Positions 1-7,968 of a DNA stretch of 51,681 nt are shown here, piece after piece. Source of the DNA: Microbacterium enclense (GTDB lineage: Bacteria > Actinomycetota > Actinomycetes > Actinomycetales > Microbacteriaceae); assembly GCF_001456955.1 (NCBI RefSeq), contig NZ_KQ758472.1, forward strand, positions 80,331-132,011, written 5' to 3'. Within the stretch, counting starts at the first letter, position 1, and each line of letters starts with the position of its first letter. Position numbers and translations under genes: made by a program. Under the pieces are notes generated by a model that was given only the letters and a program-made list of their open reading frames with translations, did no database searches and was not told the origin of the DNA.

Positions 1-5
1 CCGGT

Positions 6-90
6 GTGCCGGACTCCGGAGCGCACAGTCGAAACCCCCGCCGAAATTACCCCGCAGCCTCACCGCACGCCGACCTCTCCGGAGCCCGGC
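6..90. repeat. CTCCGGAG-bounded palindromic element, copy 1
   Basis: The left end (6-21) reads GTGCCGGACTCCGGAG and the right end (77-90) reads CTCCGGAGCCCGGC, an inverted pair with one mismatch over the shared 14 bases. The interior is unrelated to that of the other copies. Two more elements with the same ends lie at 7424-7505 and 7679-7764. It sits downstream of the Clp ATPase terminator. No gene is visible between it and position 230. Confidence 0.5.
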
Positions 91-188
91 CCACCCCGCC
101 CGCCCGAACGCAGAAACGCACGGCCCCCGCCCCGCCCCGCATACCCCGCCCGGCAGAAACCCCGCCTTCGCCCCGCACGAACGCCGAA

Positions 189-218
189 ACGCCCCCGGCG
201 CCGAAGCACCGGGGGCGT
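189..218 (-). terminator. Hairpin downstream of the Clp ATPase gene
   Basis: A perfect 10-bp stem (ACGCCCCCGG with CCGGGGGCGT) and a 10-nt loop lie 12 bases past the stop of the Clp ATPase. There is no strong T-tract, which is common for intrinsic terminators in very GC-rich actinobacteria. Confidence 0.6.
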
Positions 219-230
219 CGAGCAGTCGCG

Positions 231-2747
231 TCAGGCCGCGAGCGCCGCGGCCGAAGCCCGCACGATGACGCGCGAGCCGTCGGCATCCACGTGCACCCGG
301 CCCCCGTCGCTCAGCTCACCCGAGACGAACAGGTCGGCGATGCGGTCGTCGACCTCGCGCTGGATGACGCGGCGCAGCGGCCGCGCCCCGTACTCGGGCT
401 CGTAGCCGACCTCGGCGAGCCGGTCGACGGCCGCCTCGGTGACCTCGAGCGAGATGCCTCGCGCAGCCAGCCGCCGCGCGGAGGCCCCCAGCAGCAGCCG
501 CACGATCTCGCGCAGCTGCGCCTTCTCGAGCTTGCGGAACAGCACGATGTCGTCGATGCGGTTGAGGAACTCCGGCCGCATCGCCTCGCGCAGCTTGGCC
601 ATCACCCGGTCGCGAAGGTCGTTCTCGGCGAAGTCGCGCCCGGTCGTGGTGAAGCCGATGGCCCCGGAACGGGATGCCAGCACCTCGGCGCCCAGGTTCG
701 AGGTCATCACGATGACGGTGTTGCGGAAGTCGACCGTGCGCCCCTGGCCGTCGGTGAGGCGTCCGTCGTCGAGCACCTGCAGCAGCAAGGTGAACACATC
801 GGGGTGGGCCTTCTCAATCTCGTCGAACAGCACGACCGCGTAGGGGTTGCGGCGCACGCGCTCGGTTAGCTGGCCGGCCTCGTCGTAACCGACGTATCCC
901 GGAGGGGCCCCGATCAATCGTGAGACGGTGTGCCGCTCGCCGAACTCGCTCATGTCGAAGCGGATCACCGCGCCGTCGTCGTCGAAGAGCGACCCCGCCA
1001 ACGCCTTGGCCAGCTCGGTCTTGCCGACACCGGTGGGTCCGAGGAAGAGGAACGATCCGACCGGACGGTTCTCATCGCCCATGCCCGTGCGGTTGCGGCG
1101 CACGGCCTTCGCCACGGCGGCCACCGCGTCATCCTGCCCGATGACCCGGGCGTGCAACTCGGCCTCGAGCTCGGCCAGGCGACCCCGCTCGGTGGCGGTG
1201 AGGCGAGCGACGGGGATGCCGGTGGCCCGGCTGATCACCGCGGCGATCTCGGGCTCGTCGACGATCGCGGCAGCTCGGGGGCCGGCCGTCGCCTCCTCGA
1301 GCTGCGTCTGCACCGCGCCGATCTCGTCGCGCAGTCGCGACGCTTCTTCGTAGTGCTCGCCCGACACGGCGGCGTTCTTCTGCGCTTCCAGCGTCGCGAG
1401 TCGTTCGATCAGCGACGACGTGTCGACCGACACGCCCAGCCGCAGCCGCAGCCGCGCCCCGGCCTGGTCGATGAGGTCGATGGCCTTGTCAGGCAGCACG
1501 CGGTCGGGCAGGTAGCGGTCGCTCAGCTCCACCGCGGCACGCAGGGCATCGTCGGTGTAGCTGACGGCGTGGTGCTGCTCGTACGCCGCGCGGAGCCCTC
1601 GCAGGATCTCCACGGCATCCGGGATCGACGGCTCCCCCACGCGCACGGGCTGCAGGCGCCGCTCCAGCGCCGGGTCCTTCTCGATCGTCCGGTACTCGCG
1701 CAGGGTGGTGGCACCGATCAGGTGCACGTCACCGCGCGCCAGTCGGGGCTTGAGGATGTTGCCGGCATCCATGGATCCGTCGCCGCTGCCGCCCGCGCCC
1801 ACGAGGGTGTGCACCTCGTCGATGAACACGACGAGGTTCTCGGATGCCGATATCTCGTCCATCGTCTGGGTGAGGCGTTCCTCGAAGTCGCCGCGGTAGC
1901 GTGCGCCCGCGAGCATCGCGGCGAGGTCGATCGCAACCACGCGGGTGCCCCTCAGCTGTTCGGGCACCTCGTTCGCGACGATCGCCCGCGCGAGCCCTTC
2001 GACGACGGCGGTCTTGCCGACGCCCGCCTCACCGATCAGCACGGGGTTGTTCTTGGTGCGGCGGCTGAGGATCTCGATGGTCTGCTCGATCTCGTCGGCC
2101 CGGCCGATCACGGGGTCGAGCTCGCCCGCGGCGGCACGGGCGGTGAGGTCGGTGCCGAAGCGGTCGAGGTTCGGCGTGGCGCTCGCGTCCTGCGTGGACG
2201 GCTCGGGCTCACCGACCACGGTCTCGCGCACGCCCTGGGTCAGGGCTTCGGCCGTGACCCCGGCCTGCGCGAGGATCTGCCCCGCGGGTGCGTCCTGGGC
2301 GAGCACGAGGGCTAAGAAGAGGTGGTCGGGGTCGACGTAGGTCGAGCCGGCGGCTCGGGCGACCTGGAACGCGTGGAACAGTGCGCGCTGAACCGACCCG
2401 GTGACGACGGCGCCGTCGACGTGCGCCGGGGCGCCCGCGGCCGGCAGGCGGCTCTCGGCGGCGCGGGCGATGGCGGCGGGATCGGCGCCGAGGCGCGCGA
2501 CGGCGTCCTTCGCGGGTGAGCGGCCGACCAGCACGTGCAGCACGTGCAGCGCATCGAGTTCGCGCTGGCCGCGGCCGAGGGCGTATCGGCCGGCCTCTTG
2601 CAGCGCTTCCTGCGTGCGGGCGCTCAGGAACCGGCTGAGGTCGATGGAACGCTCGGCGCGCGCCTGCTCACCGGCCAGGTAGCGGGCGAGGAACTCGTCG
2701 AACGACTGGGCGCCGTCTCCGGCGCCGGGGGTGACATCTTCGGGCAA
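231..2747 (-). CDS. Clp AAA+ ATPase (ClpC/ClpB type), HAIR-preceded
   Basis: A two-ring AAA+ unfoldase of 838 aa, cytosolic. NBD1 has Walker A GEAGVGKT (about 239-246) and Walker B FIDEVH (about 308-313). A short middle region carrying a UVR-like EEASRLRDE stretch (about 467-475) follows; the long ClpB coiled coil is absent. NBD2 has GPTGVGKT (about 570-577). An IGF tripeptide at about 697-699 matches the ClpP-docking loop of ClpC/ClpA, so I infer a partner of ClpP rather than a pure disaggregase. The N-terminal 180 residues look like a divergent Clp_N domain. I chose TTG at 2747 because AGGAG lies 6 nt upstream; an in-frame ATG at 2789 falls inside the HAIR element and is unlikely. Calling it ClpC or ClpB by name is uncertain: the HAIR site is typical of clpB control, the IGF loop of ClpC. 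Confidence 0.93.
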   Translation of the reverse strand: MPEDVTPGAGDGAQSFDEFLARYLAGEQARAERSIDLSRFLSARTQEALQEAGRYALGRGQRELDALHVLHVLVGRSPAKDAVARLGADPAAIARAAESRLPAAGAPAHVDGAVVTGSVQRALFHAFQVARAAGSTYVDPDHLFLALVLAQDAPAGQILAQAGVTAEALTQGVRETVVGEPEPSTQDASATPNLDRFGTDLTARAAAGELDPVIGRADEIEQTIEILSRRTKNNPVLIGEAGVGKTAVVEGLARAIVANEVPEQLRGTRVVAIDLAAMLAGARYRGDFEERLTQTMDEISASENLVVFIDEVHTLVGAGGSGDGSMDAGNILKPRLARGDVHLIGATTLREYRTIEKDPALERRLQPVRVGEPSIPDAVEILRGLRAAYEQHHAVSYTDDALRAAVELSDRYLPDRVLPDKAIDLIDQAGARLRLRLGVSVDTSSLIERLATLEAQKNAAVSGEHYEEASRLRDEIGAVQTQLEEATAGPRAAAIVDEPEIAAVISRATGIPVARLTATERGRLAELEAELHARVIGQDDAVAAVAKAVRRNRTGMGDENRPVGSFLFLGPTGVGKTELAKALAGSLFDDDGAVIRFDMSEFGERHTVSRLIGAPPGYVGYDEAGQLTERVRRNPYAVVLFDEIEKAHPDVFTLLLQVLDDGRLTDGQGRTVDFRNTVIVMTSNLGAEVLASRSGAIGFTTTGRDFAENDLRDRVMAKLREAMRPEFLNRIDDIVLFRKLEKAQLREIVRLLLGASARRLAARGISLEVTEAAVDRLAEVGYEPEYGARPLRRVIQREVDDRIADLFVSGELSDGGRVHVDADGSRVIVRASAAALAA

Positions 2748-2778
2748 TTCCGTCTCCTGTGATACGTGAACGGGGCAC

Positions 2779-2799
2779 CTTGAGTGCATCCGTATCAAG
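2779..2799. promoter_or_regulatory. HAIR-like HspR operator
   Basis: The plus strand reads CTTGAGT, seven bases, TATCAAG. The actinobacterial HAIR consensus is CTTGAGT-N7-ACTCAAG, so 12 of 14 defined bases match. It lies 31 bp upstream of the chosen TTG start of the Clp ATPase. HspR represses dnaK and clpB operons through this element in Streptomyces and mycobacteria, so heat-shock control of this gene is likely. Confidence 0.75.
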
Positions 2800-2820
2800 T
2801 TCAACGCCCGCGAACCCCAC

Positions 2821-3651
2821 CTATTCCCGCAGGCCCGGATCGGGCTCGTTCCACAGCTCGACCGTCTGCACCACCCAGAACACCCCGAACAGCGCGAGAG
2901 CGACCGACTCCCCGACGAGCACCACCGGGAACCCCCCACGTCCCGCACCCGTCACGATCCCCACCGCCAGCAGGACCAGCGTGAGGATGATCCCGACAGC
3001 GACGGCGCCGTAGGCCATGCGAAGCGCCCCACGCCGACGCCCACCGGGGTGCGGGCGCCACGCGGCGAGAGCCGCCACCGCCGCGACGACGACGAAGAAC
3101 GTCACCGCGGCGACCTCGTGCGCCCGCGCGAGGAAGCTCTCGGGCGACACCACCGCCCAGCCGATCGCGCCGAGCGTGAGCGCGACGATGACCCCGATCG
3201 TCAGCACCACCCCGCCGCCGGCGGTGCCCTGCACCCGCGCGAGGACGCCCGCGACCACCGCCCCCAGCAGGACGATGGATGCCACGGCCGCGCCGTTGTT
3301 GATCACGGCGGCGCGCACGTCGGGCGGCACGCATCGCAGCACCGGTTCGCAGACACCCACGGCGATCGTCGTCGGGAGGTAGGCGATGGCCAGCGCGAGG
3401 ACGGCGGCGACATCGAGCAGCCCCTGCTCGACGCTGCGCCCCGACAGGGCGAGCAGCGCGAGCGCTATGGCGCTGAGCGCACCGGTGAAGGCCGGTCCCG
3501 CCGGTCCGTAGTAGGCGGCGCTGATCGAGGGAAGCGGCGTCCCCACCGCCAGCTCCATTCCGACAGCCACCCCGACGAAGACCGTCGCGCCGATGAGAGC
3601 GAGGCGCACGTAGCGGTACGTGCGCTGGGTCGAAGTCGTGCGGACGCGCAT
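2821..3651 (-). CDS. Multi-pass membrane protein of unknown function
   Basis: A 276-aa protein with about seven hydrophobic helices spread over its length, starting with RLALIGATVFVGVAVGMEL near residue 16 and ending with a helix before a short acidic tail (WNEPDPGLRE). A short extracytoplasmic stretch after helix 1 (SISAAYYGPAGPAF) resembles a motif in uncharacterised bacterial membrane proteins of the DUF998-like kind, but I cannot place it firmly. It diverges from the EI24-family gene: ATG at 3651 against ATG at 3706. The hexamer CAGGAT sits 6 nt before the ATG, a possible leaderless arrangement. Function unknown. Confidence 0.8.
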   Translation of the reverse strand: MRVRTTSTQRTYRYVRLALIGATVFVGVAVGMELAVGTPLPSISAAYYGPAGPAFTGALSAIALALLALSGRSVEQGLLDVAAVLALAIAYLPTTIAVGVCEPVLRCVPPDVRAAVINNGAAVASIVLLGAVVAGVLARVQGTAGGGVVLTIGVIVALTLGAIGWAVVSPESFLARAHEVAAVTFFVVVAAVAALAAWRPHPGGRRRGALRMAYGAVAVGIILTLVLLAVGIVTGAGRGGFPVVLVGESVALALFGVFWVVQTVELWNEPDPGLRE

Positions 3652-3705
3652 ACCCGCATCCTGACATCCCCCTCCGACAGCGGCCGCGCCTGCGACACTG
3701 ATTCC

Positions 3706-4599
3706 ATGCGGGAGTTCTTCACGGGAGCAGGGATGCTCGTACGCGGGCTCGGCCAGTGGCGACGCACGCCCGGCGCGATGGCGCTGGGGCTCATCCCGGG
3801 CGCGGTGGTCGGCCTCGTGTTCGGTGGGGCGCTGGTGGCCTGGGGTTTCGCCTTGCCGGATCTCGTCGACGCCTGGACGCCGTTCGCCGACGACTGGTCG
3901 CCCGCGTGGGCGGGACTGTTGCGGACGGCCATCGGCGTGGCGTCCTTCGGCGCGGCGGTGCTGCTCGTGATCGTCTCGTTCACCGCTGTCACGCTCGTGA
4001 TCGGAGAGCCGTTCTACGACCGCATCTGGCGCGCGACCGAGCGCAGCGCCATCGGCACCGTGCCCGACACCGACTACGGCTTCTGGCGCGCCGTCGGCGA
4101 CAGCGTCCGGCTCATCCTGCGCGGCATCCTGGCGGCCGTGGCGGCGTGGGCGGTGGGGCTCATCCCTCTCGTCGGCGGCCCGCTTGGTTTCGTCACCGGT
4201 GTGACGCTCACCGGCTGGCTGCTCGCCGACGAACTGACCTCGCGCGCCCTGTCGGCCCGCGGACTCGATCGGCGCGCCCGGCGCGCGATCATCTCCGCGA
4301 ACCGCGCACGCGCCCTGGGCTTCGGTGTCGCGACACAACTGTGCTTCCTGGTGCCGCTCGGGGCGGTCGCGGTCATGCCCGCCGCCGTCGCGGGCAGCAC
4401 GCTGTGGGCGCACGCCGCCCTGCGGCTCGCACCCGCCGGCACCTCCGCGTCGCGTGCCGACGGTCGGACGCTCACTGCCGGCGATGATGACCCGACGCCG
4501 GCACCCCGCCTCAGCGACACCCCGGCGCCGCCCCGCACCGCCCCCGTGGTCGAGCGATCCGCCCCGCCCGCGAACCGACCGGCCGACTCGGCACGATAG
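3706..4599 (+). CDS. EI24 (CysZ-like) family membrane protein
   Basis: A 297-aa integral membrane protein of the EI24 family, which includes CysZ-type proteins. It begins with the amphipathic F..G...L..G stretch usual for the family. Hydrophobic segments lie near 27-47, 72-98, 135-175 and 205-232, and the family-typical EPFYD sequence is at 101-105 after the second segment. The last 40 residues are a Pro/Ala-rich, probably disordered cytoplasmic tail. The closeness of GACACT, 6 nt upstream of the ATG, suggests a leaderless start. Sulfate transport by actinobacterial EI24 proteins is not established, so substrate is left open. Confidence 0.88.
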   Translation: MREFFTGAGMLVRGLGQWRRTPGAMALGLIPGAVVGLVFGGALVAWGFALPDLVDAWTPFADDWSPAWAGLLRTAIGVASFGAAVLLVIVSFTAVTLVIGEPFYDRIWRATERSAIGTVPDTDYGFWRAVGDSVRLILRGILAAVAAWAVGLIPLVGGPLGFVTGVTLTGWLLADELTSRALSARGLDRRARRAIISANRARALGFGVATQLCFLVPLGAVAVMPAAVAGSTLWAHAALRLAPAGTSASRADGRTLTAGDDDPTPAPRLSDTPAPPRTAPVVERSAPPANRPADSAR

Positions 4600-4623
4600 C
4601 CTGGAGCGACCGAAGGGATCCTC

Positions 4624-4773
4624 ATGTTCATCGTCTCGCTCATCCTGTTCGTCGGCGGAATGCTGCTGACCGGCCTGTCGTTCTCGCTCGCCGCTCCCGC
4701 TCTGTTCTTCGCGCTCGGCATCATCCTCGTCTCGGCCTCGCTGGCCCTCCCCTTCCACTTCGGCACCCGCTAA
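4624..4773 (+). CDS. Small two-helix membrane protein
   Basis: A 49-aa ORF that is almost entirely hydrophobic: helix 1 about residues 2-22, a short polar-poor turn, helix 2 about 27-43, ending in FHFGTR. The ATG follows GAAGGG by 7 nt and lies 24 bp after the EI24 gene, in the same direction, so the two may be co-transcribed. The sequence has normal membrane-protein composition, which favours a real gene over chance. No family recognised. Confidence 0.65.
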   Translation: MFIVSLILFVGGMLLTGLSFSLAAPALFFALGIILVSASLALPFHFGTR

Positions 4774-4795
4774 ACGCGCCGCCTCGGTCGAGCCG

Positions 4796-5899
4796 GTGCC
4801 CTTCTCGTTCGACGCGCTCCGCCGCCGCCCCGACCTCGAGGGCCCGGAGCTGCCGGCCGTCGACGCCGCCGACCGGCTGATCCTCGACGAGTCCGCCGAC
4901 GCCCGCGCGCACCTCGCGCCGGGCGATCTGGTCGTCGTCGGCGACGCATACGGCGCGCTCACCCTCGCCTCAGCGGATGCCGGTGCTCGCGGCATCCGCG
5001 TGCACCAAGACGAACTGCTCGGCGAAGAAGCCCTCGCCGCCAACGCCGACGACACGGGGCTGACCGGCACGTTCCAGTCGCACGGGTTGGACGCCGCTCT
5101 GCTCGAGGGAGCCCGGGTCGTCCTCCTGCGCCTCCCCCGCTCGCTTCGCGCGCTCGACGACATCGCAGGACTCATCGCCCTTCACGCGGCGCCCGATGTC
5201 GTGGTCTTCGCCGGAGGGCGTCTCAAGCACATGAGCGTGTCGATGAACGACGTGCTCCGCGCACGGTTCGACCGCCTCGACGTCACGCACGCCCGCCAGA
5301 AATCCCGCGTGCTCATCGCCCGCGGGCCGCGAGACGGCGCCGCGCCCGTGCCCGAAGAGGCCGAGGTCGACGGCATCCGCGTTCGCGCTTTCGGCGGCGC
5401 ATTCGCCGGCGCATCGATCGACATCGGAACGCGTCTGCTGGTCGCCCACCTTCCCGAACCGCGCGGGGGTACTGCCATCGACCTCGCGTGCGGCACCGGC
5501 GTGGTCGCGGCGGCACTGGCCACACGGCATCCGTCCCTTCGCGTGATCGCGTGCGATCAGTCCGCCGTGGCCGTCGCCTCGGCCCGCGCCACCGCCGACG
5601 CGAACGGTGTCGCCGACCGCGTCACGGTGGTGCGCGATGACATCCTGCGCACGAGACCGGATGCCAGCACCTCCTTCATCGCCCTCAATCCGCCGTTCCA
5701 TGCGGGGGCCGCCATCGACGAGCGTCTCGCTCCCCGCATGTTCGCCGATGCGGCGCGGGTGCTGCAGCCGGGCGGAGAGCTGTGGACCGTGTGGAACTCG
5801 GCGTTGCAGTACCGCCCCGCGCTCGAACGCCTCGTCGGACCGACCCGGCAGGTCGCGCGTGACCGCAAGTTCACCGTGACGGTGTCGACGAAGCGCTGA
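4796..5899 (+). CDS. RsmC/RlmG-like rRNA guanine-N2 methyltransferase
   Basis: A 367-aa class I SAM-dependent methyltransferase with the duplicated architecture of RsmC/RlmG. Residues 1-180 form a degenerate methyltransferase-like domain, and residues 190-367 the catalytic domain with SAM motif I DLACGTG (229-235), acidic DQS (254-256) and the catalytic NPPF tetrapeptide (298-301) typical of N2-guanine or N6-adenine methylation. RsmC methylates G1207 of 16S rRNA and RlmG G1835 of 23S rRNA; which applies here cannot be told. Start is GTG, 22 bp after the small membrane protein gene, with no clear Shine-Dalgarno sequence, which suggests translational coupling or a leaderless message. Confidence 0.9.
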   Translation: MPFSFDALRRRPDLEGPELPAVDAADRLILDESADARAHLAPGDLVVVGDAYGALTLASADAGARGIRVHQDELLGEEALAANADDTGLTGTFQSHGLDAALLEGARVVLLRLPRSLRALDDIAGLIALHAAPDVVVFAGGRLKHMSVSMNDVLRARFDRLDVTHARQKSRVLIARGPRDGAAPVPEEAEVDGIRVRAFGGAFAGASIDIGTRLLVAHLPEPRGGTAIDLACGTGVVAAALATRHPSLRVIACDQSAVAVASARATADANGVADRVTVVRDDILRTRPDASTSFIALNPPFHAGAAIDERLAPRMFADAARVLQPGGELWTVWNSALQYRPALERLVGPTRQVARDRKFTVTVSTKR

Positions 5900-6006
5900 C
5901 TCGCGCGTTGGTGCGCCTCGCGCACGGGAAGAGCACGCCTCGCGCGCCCCATGGCGCCGACCCCCGGTCGGGCGTAGATTCGCAGACGTCCACAGGGAGG
6001 TGCGAC

Positions 6007-6561
6007 ATGCGGATGCGCACGATCGCCGCGGCGCTGGGCGGCATCGGCGTGGTGAGCGCGTTGCTCGGGGCGGGCCCGGCGGCCTCCGCCGAGATCCCTC
6101 ACATGCCCCTGTCCGAGAGCATCTCCTCGCCCCTGCTCGTCGACTGCTCGAGCATGACCGTCAATGGCCGCGGCTACGCGCAGCTCCACGGCATCGCGCT
6201 GTGCGGTGCCGACACGATCCCGCTCGATCAGCCGCTGCGCGTCGAAGCCGTCGGCGGCGAGGAGTGCGGAACGGCCTCCCTCACCGTGACCAGTCGCGGC
6301 GGGGGGCTCGCCACGATCGCGTGGCGCGTGGCATCCACCTCGGGACCCATCGTCGACGTCGAGCTCGACGCGGCGTTCTCGGGCCGAGCGGGAGGCACCA
6401 TGCGGCGTTTCTCGGTGCGCGAACCCACGCCGCACGCGGCCGGTGCCACGGTCGCCTTCCTCGGCGTCGGCCGGGCGACCGCGACGATGTCGGGCACGGT
6501 CGAGACCTTCGCGGCCACGTGCCGCATCGCCCCGGCCAGCGTGCGCGTGCACCTGCGCTGA
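6007..6561 (+). CDS. Secreted protein of unknown function
   Basis: A 184-aa protein with a clear Sec signal peptide: MRMR basic start, hydrophobic core 5-22, likely cleavage after ASA at residue 28. The mature part is about 156 aa, beta-rich in appearance, with four cysteines (near 47, 66, 88 and 172) that could form two disulfides outside the membrane. The ATG is preceded by GGGAGG 7 nt upstream and a possible -10 TAGATT near 5977. It is a single-gene unit facing the DUF3817 gene. No family recognised. Confidence 0.8.
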   Translation: MRMRTIAAALGGIGVVSALLGAGPAASAEIPHMPLSESISSPLLVDCSSMTVNGRGYAQLHGIALCGADTIPLDQPLRVEAVGGEECGTASLTVTSRGGGLATIAWRVASTSGPIVDVELDAAFSGRAGGTMRRFSVREPTPHAAGATVAFLGVGRATATMSGTVETFAATCRIAPASVRVHLR

Positions 6562-6639
6562 GCCCCGCCGCCCAGCCGGGCCTCCTCGTGCCGCAGGCCG
6601 GGGTTCGTCGGTCGTATCGGGTGGGCCGGGAGCCTCGGC

Positions 6640-7104
6640 TCAGCCCTTGCCGCCGGGCGGGCCCACGATGAGCAGCACCACGAACACCAGTGCCACCACG
6701 GCGACGAGGGCCCCGGCGAGCGCCCACGGTCGCCGCAGGAAGAACCGCAGCAGCCGGTCGATCGGCCGCCGGTCGCGCGGGTCGGCGGTCTCGTCGAGCC
6801 GCCAAGCACCGCGAAGGCGTCCGGTGCGGTGCAGCCAGATCTCGGTCGGAACCGTCGCGTAGGGGATGACGGCGCTGACGATCGCGAGGGCGGCCGGGCC
6901 GAGGCCCCACCGCTGATTCAGCGCGACGAGCACGGCGGTCGCGCCGTACGCGAGGAACACGAATCCGTGGATGCCGCCACCGATCGTCACCGCGACGGGC
7001 AGGTCGGCGACGGCGCGCAGGATCAGCCCGCCGATCAGCAGCGTCCACGAGACCGCCTCGGCGATCGCGAGCGTGCGGAACAGGTTCAGGGGCGTGCGGA
7101 ACAC
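6640..7104 (-). CDS. DUF3817 family membrane protein
   Basis: A 154-aa integral membrane protein. It opens with the family-typical LNLFRTLAIAEAVSWTLL, then IHGFVFLAYGATAV (about 45-60), PYATVPTEIWLHR (about 79-92), a charged cytoplasmic linker, and a final helix (about 127-148). This order of motifs matches DUF3817, also found fused or next to YdbT-type membrane proteins. GTG start with AGGAG 4 nt upstream; a TAGGGT hexamer about 25 bp further upstream may be its -10. Function unknown. Confidence 0.9.
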   Translation of the reverse strand: MFRTPLNLFRTLAIAEAVSWTLLIGGLILRAVADLPVAVTIGGGIHGFVFLAYGATAVLVALNQRWGLGPAALAIVSAVIPYATVPTEIWLHRTGRLRGAWRLDETADPRDRRPIDRLLRFFLRRPWALAGALVAVVALVFVVLLIVGPPGGKG

Positions 7105-7187
7105 GTCACTCCTCGGCTCGGGGTCGGGCTTCCCACCCTACGCAGGCGCGTCGTCGCGCCCCGGCCGCTCGCCTCGACGTCGAGGAG

Positions 7188-7307
7188 TCACTCGATGGGC
7201 TGGTCGTCCTCGTCCAACGACGGGTCGGAGCGCTCGCCCTCGGCGGCCGTGGACGTGTCGGGCTCCGGGCCCGGCTCGATCGGGGGCTTCTCGCGTTCGG
7301 CATCCAT
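7188..7307 (-). CDS. Small acidic hypothetical protein
   Basis: A 39-aa ORF, starting MDAEREKPPI and ending DEDDQPIE, strongly acidic and Pro-rich with no hydrophobic segment. It lies 83 bp upstream of the DUF3817 gene in the same direction. The low-complexity but charged composition is unlike the Arg/Pro/Ala-rich shadow frames around it, which favours a real small gene. No clear Shine-Dalgarno sequence. Confidence 0.4.
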   Translation of the reverse strand: MDAEREKPPIEPGPEPDTSTAAEGERSDPSLDEDDQPIE

Positions 7308-7423
7308 CACCCCACTCCATCAAGAACCTCGGTCGGATGCCACATCCTTGACGCGCCGGGCGCACCTCGCGACCACCGGTCACCGTCGCTCCGGCCCGCG
7401 GCCCGCTCGCGGCGCTCGCGGGC

Positions 7424-7505
7424 CGCGCTCCGGAGAAGCGTGATGCGCTGCGGCCCCATGCTTCAGGCCGGCCGGGGCGCGACCCCGCTTCTCCGGAGCC
7501 CGGCA
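7424..7505. repeat. CTCCGGAG-bounded palindromic element, copy 2
   Basis: A perfect 14-bp inverted repeat, GCTCCGGAGAAGCG at 7427-7440 and its complement at 7486-7499, encloses 45 bp. The right side continues into CCGGCAC as in copy 3. The interior differs from the other copies. Confidence 0.6.
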
Positions 7506-7566
7506 CAAGTCTCGTCCCCTCAGCGGACCCCGGCCCGTCGCCCTCTGTCACTCGACTACCGCGCCC

Positions 7567-7670
7567 GCTCGCAGCCCCGCCCCTCAGCCCCGCCCCGCAG
7601 TCCCGCCCCGCAGCCCCGCCCCGCAGCCCCGCCCCGCAGCCCCGCGCCGGAGTCCCGCCCCGCAGTCGAC
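7567..7670. repeat. GC-rich 13-bp tandem repeat
   Basis: Imperfect tandem copies of CCCCGCCCCGCAG and relatives between two palindromic elements. It has no coding features. Confidence 0.5.
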
Positions 7671-7678
7671 CGGCGCCC

Positions 7679-7764
7679 GCGCCGGACTCCGGAGAAACCT
7701 GCCGCGCAGCCGCCGTTTCCCGTGGAAGCCCAGGCATCAGCCCCGTTTCTCCGGAGCCCGGCAC
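7679..7764. repeat. CTCCGGAG-bounded palindromic element, copy 3
   Basis: The left end GCCGGACTCCGGAGAAAC (7681-7698) pairs with GTTTCTCCGGAGCCCGGC (7745-7762), 17 of 18 positions. The left end matches copy 1 (GCCGGACTCCGGAG) and the right end copies 1 and 2, showing one element family. Confidence 0.6.
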
Positions 7765-7956
7765 CAACCTGACGCGGCGCCAACCCCACCCCCCGGCGCG
7801 ACCCGCCCGCCGCAGACCGACCCCGCGCACCGGCCCGCCACCCCGCCGCGTACCTCAACCCCACCCGCCACCCGGCCCCGCCCCCGCCCACCGCCCGACC
7901 ACGCGCACCTGACGCCCGGCCCAGGCCCGGCCCCGCGGCCCGCCGTTGCGCGCGCG

Positions 7957-7962
7957 TAAGGT
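7957..7962 (+). promoter_or_regulatory. -10 hexamer TAAGGT of leaderless FUSC gene
   Basis: TAAGGT ends 6 nt before the GTG start at 7969, so transcription would begin at or next to the start codon. No -35 is evident. Confidence 0.55.
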
Positions 7963-7968
7963 GGACGG

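Larger units (their letters stand above)
7308..7956. other. Gene-poor repeat-rich intergenic region
   Basis: About 650 bp without a convincing gene. It holds two CTCCGGAG-bounded elements (7424-7505, 7679-7764) and, between them at about 7567-7670, a run of CCCCGCCCCGCAG-like repeats. Open frames here are Arg/Pro/Ala-rich shadows of that composition. Confidence 0.7.

Noticed and set aside
930..2315. 461-aa plus-strand open frame over the Clp ATPase gene
   Set aside because: Antisense shadow produced by high GC; Clp motifs on the minus strand are unambiguous.
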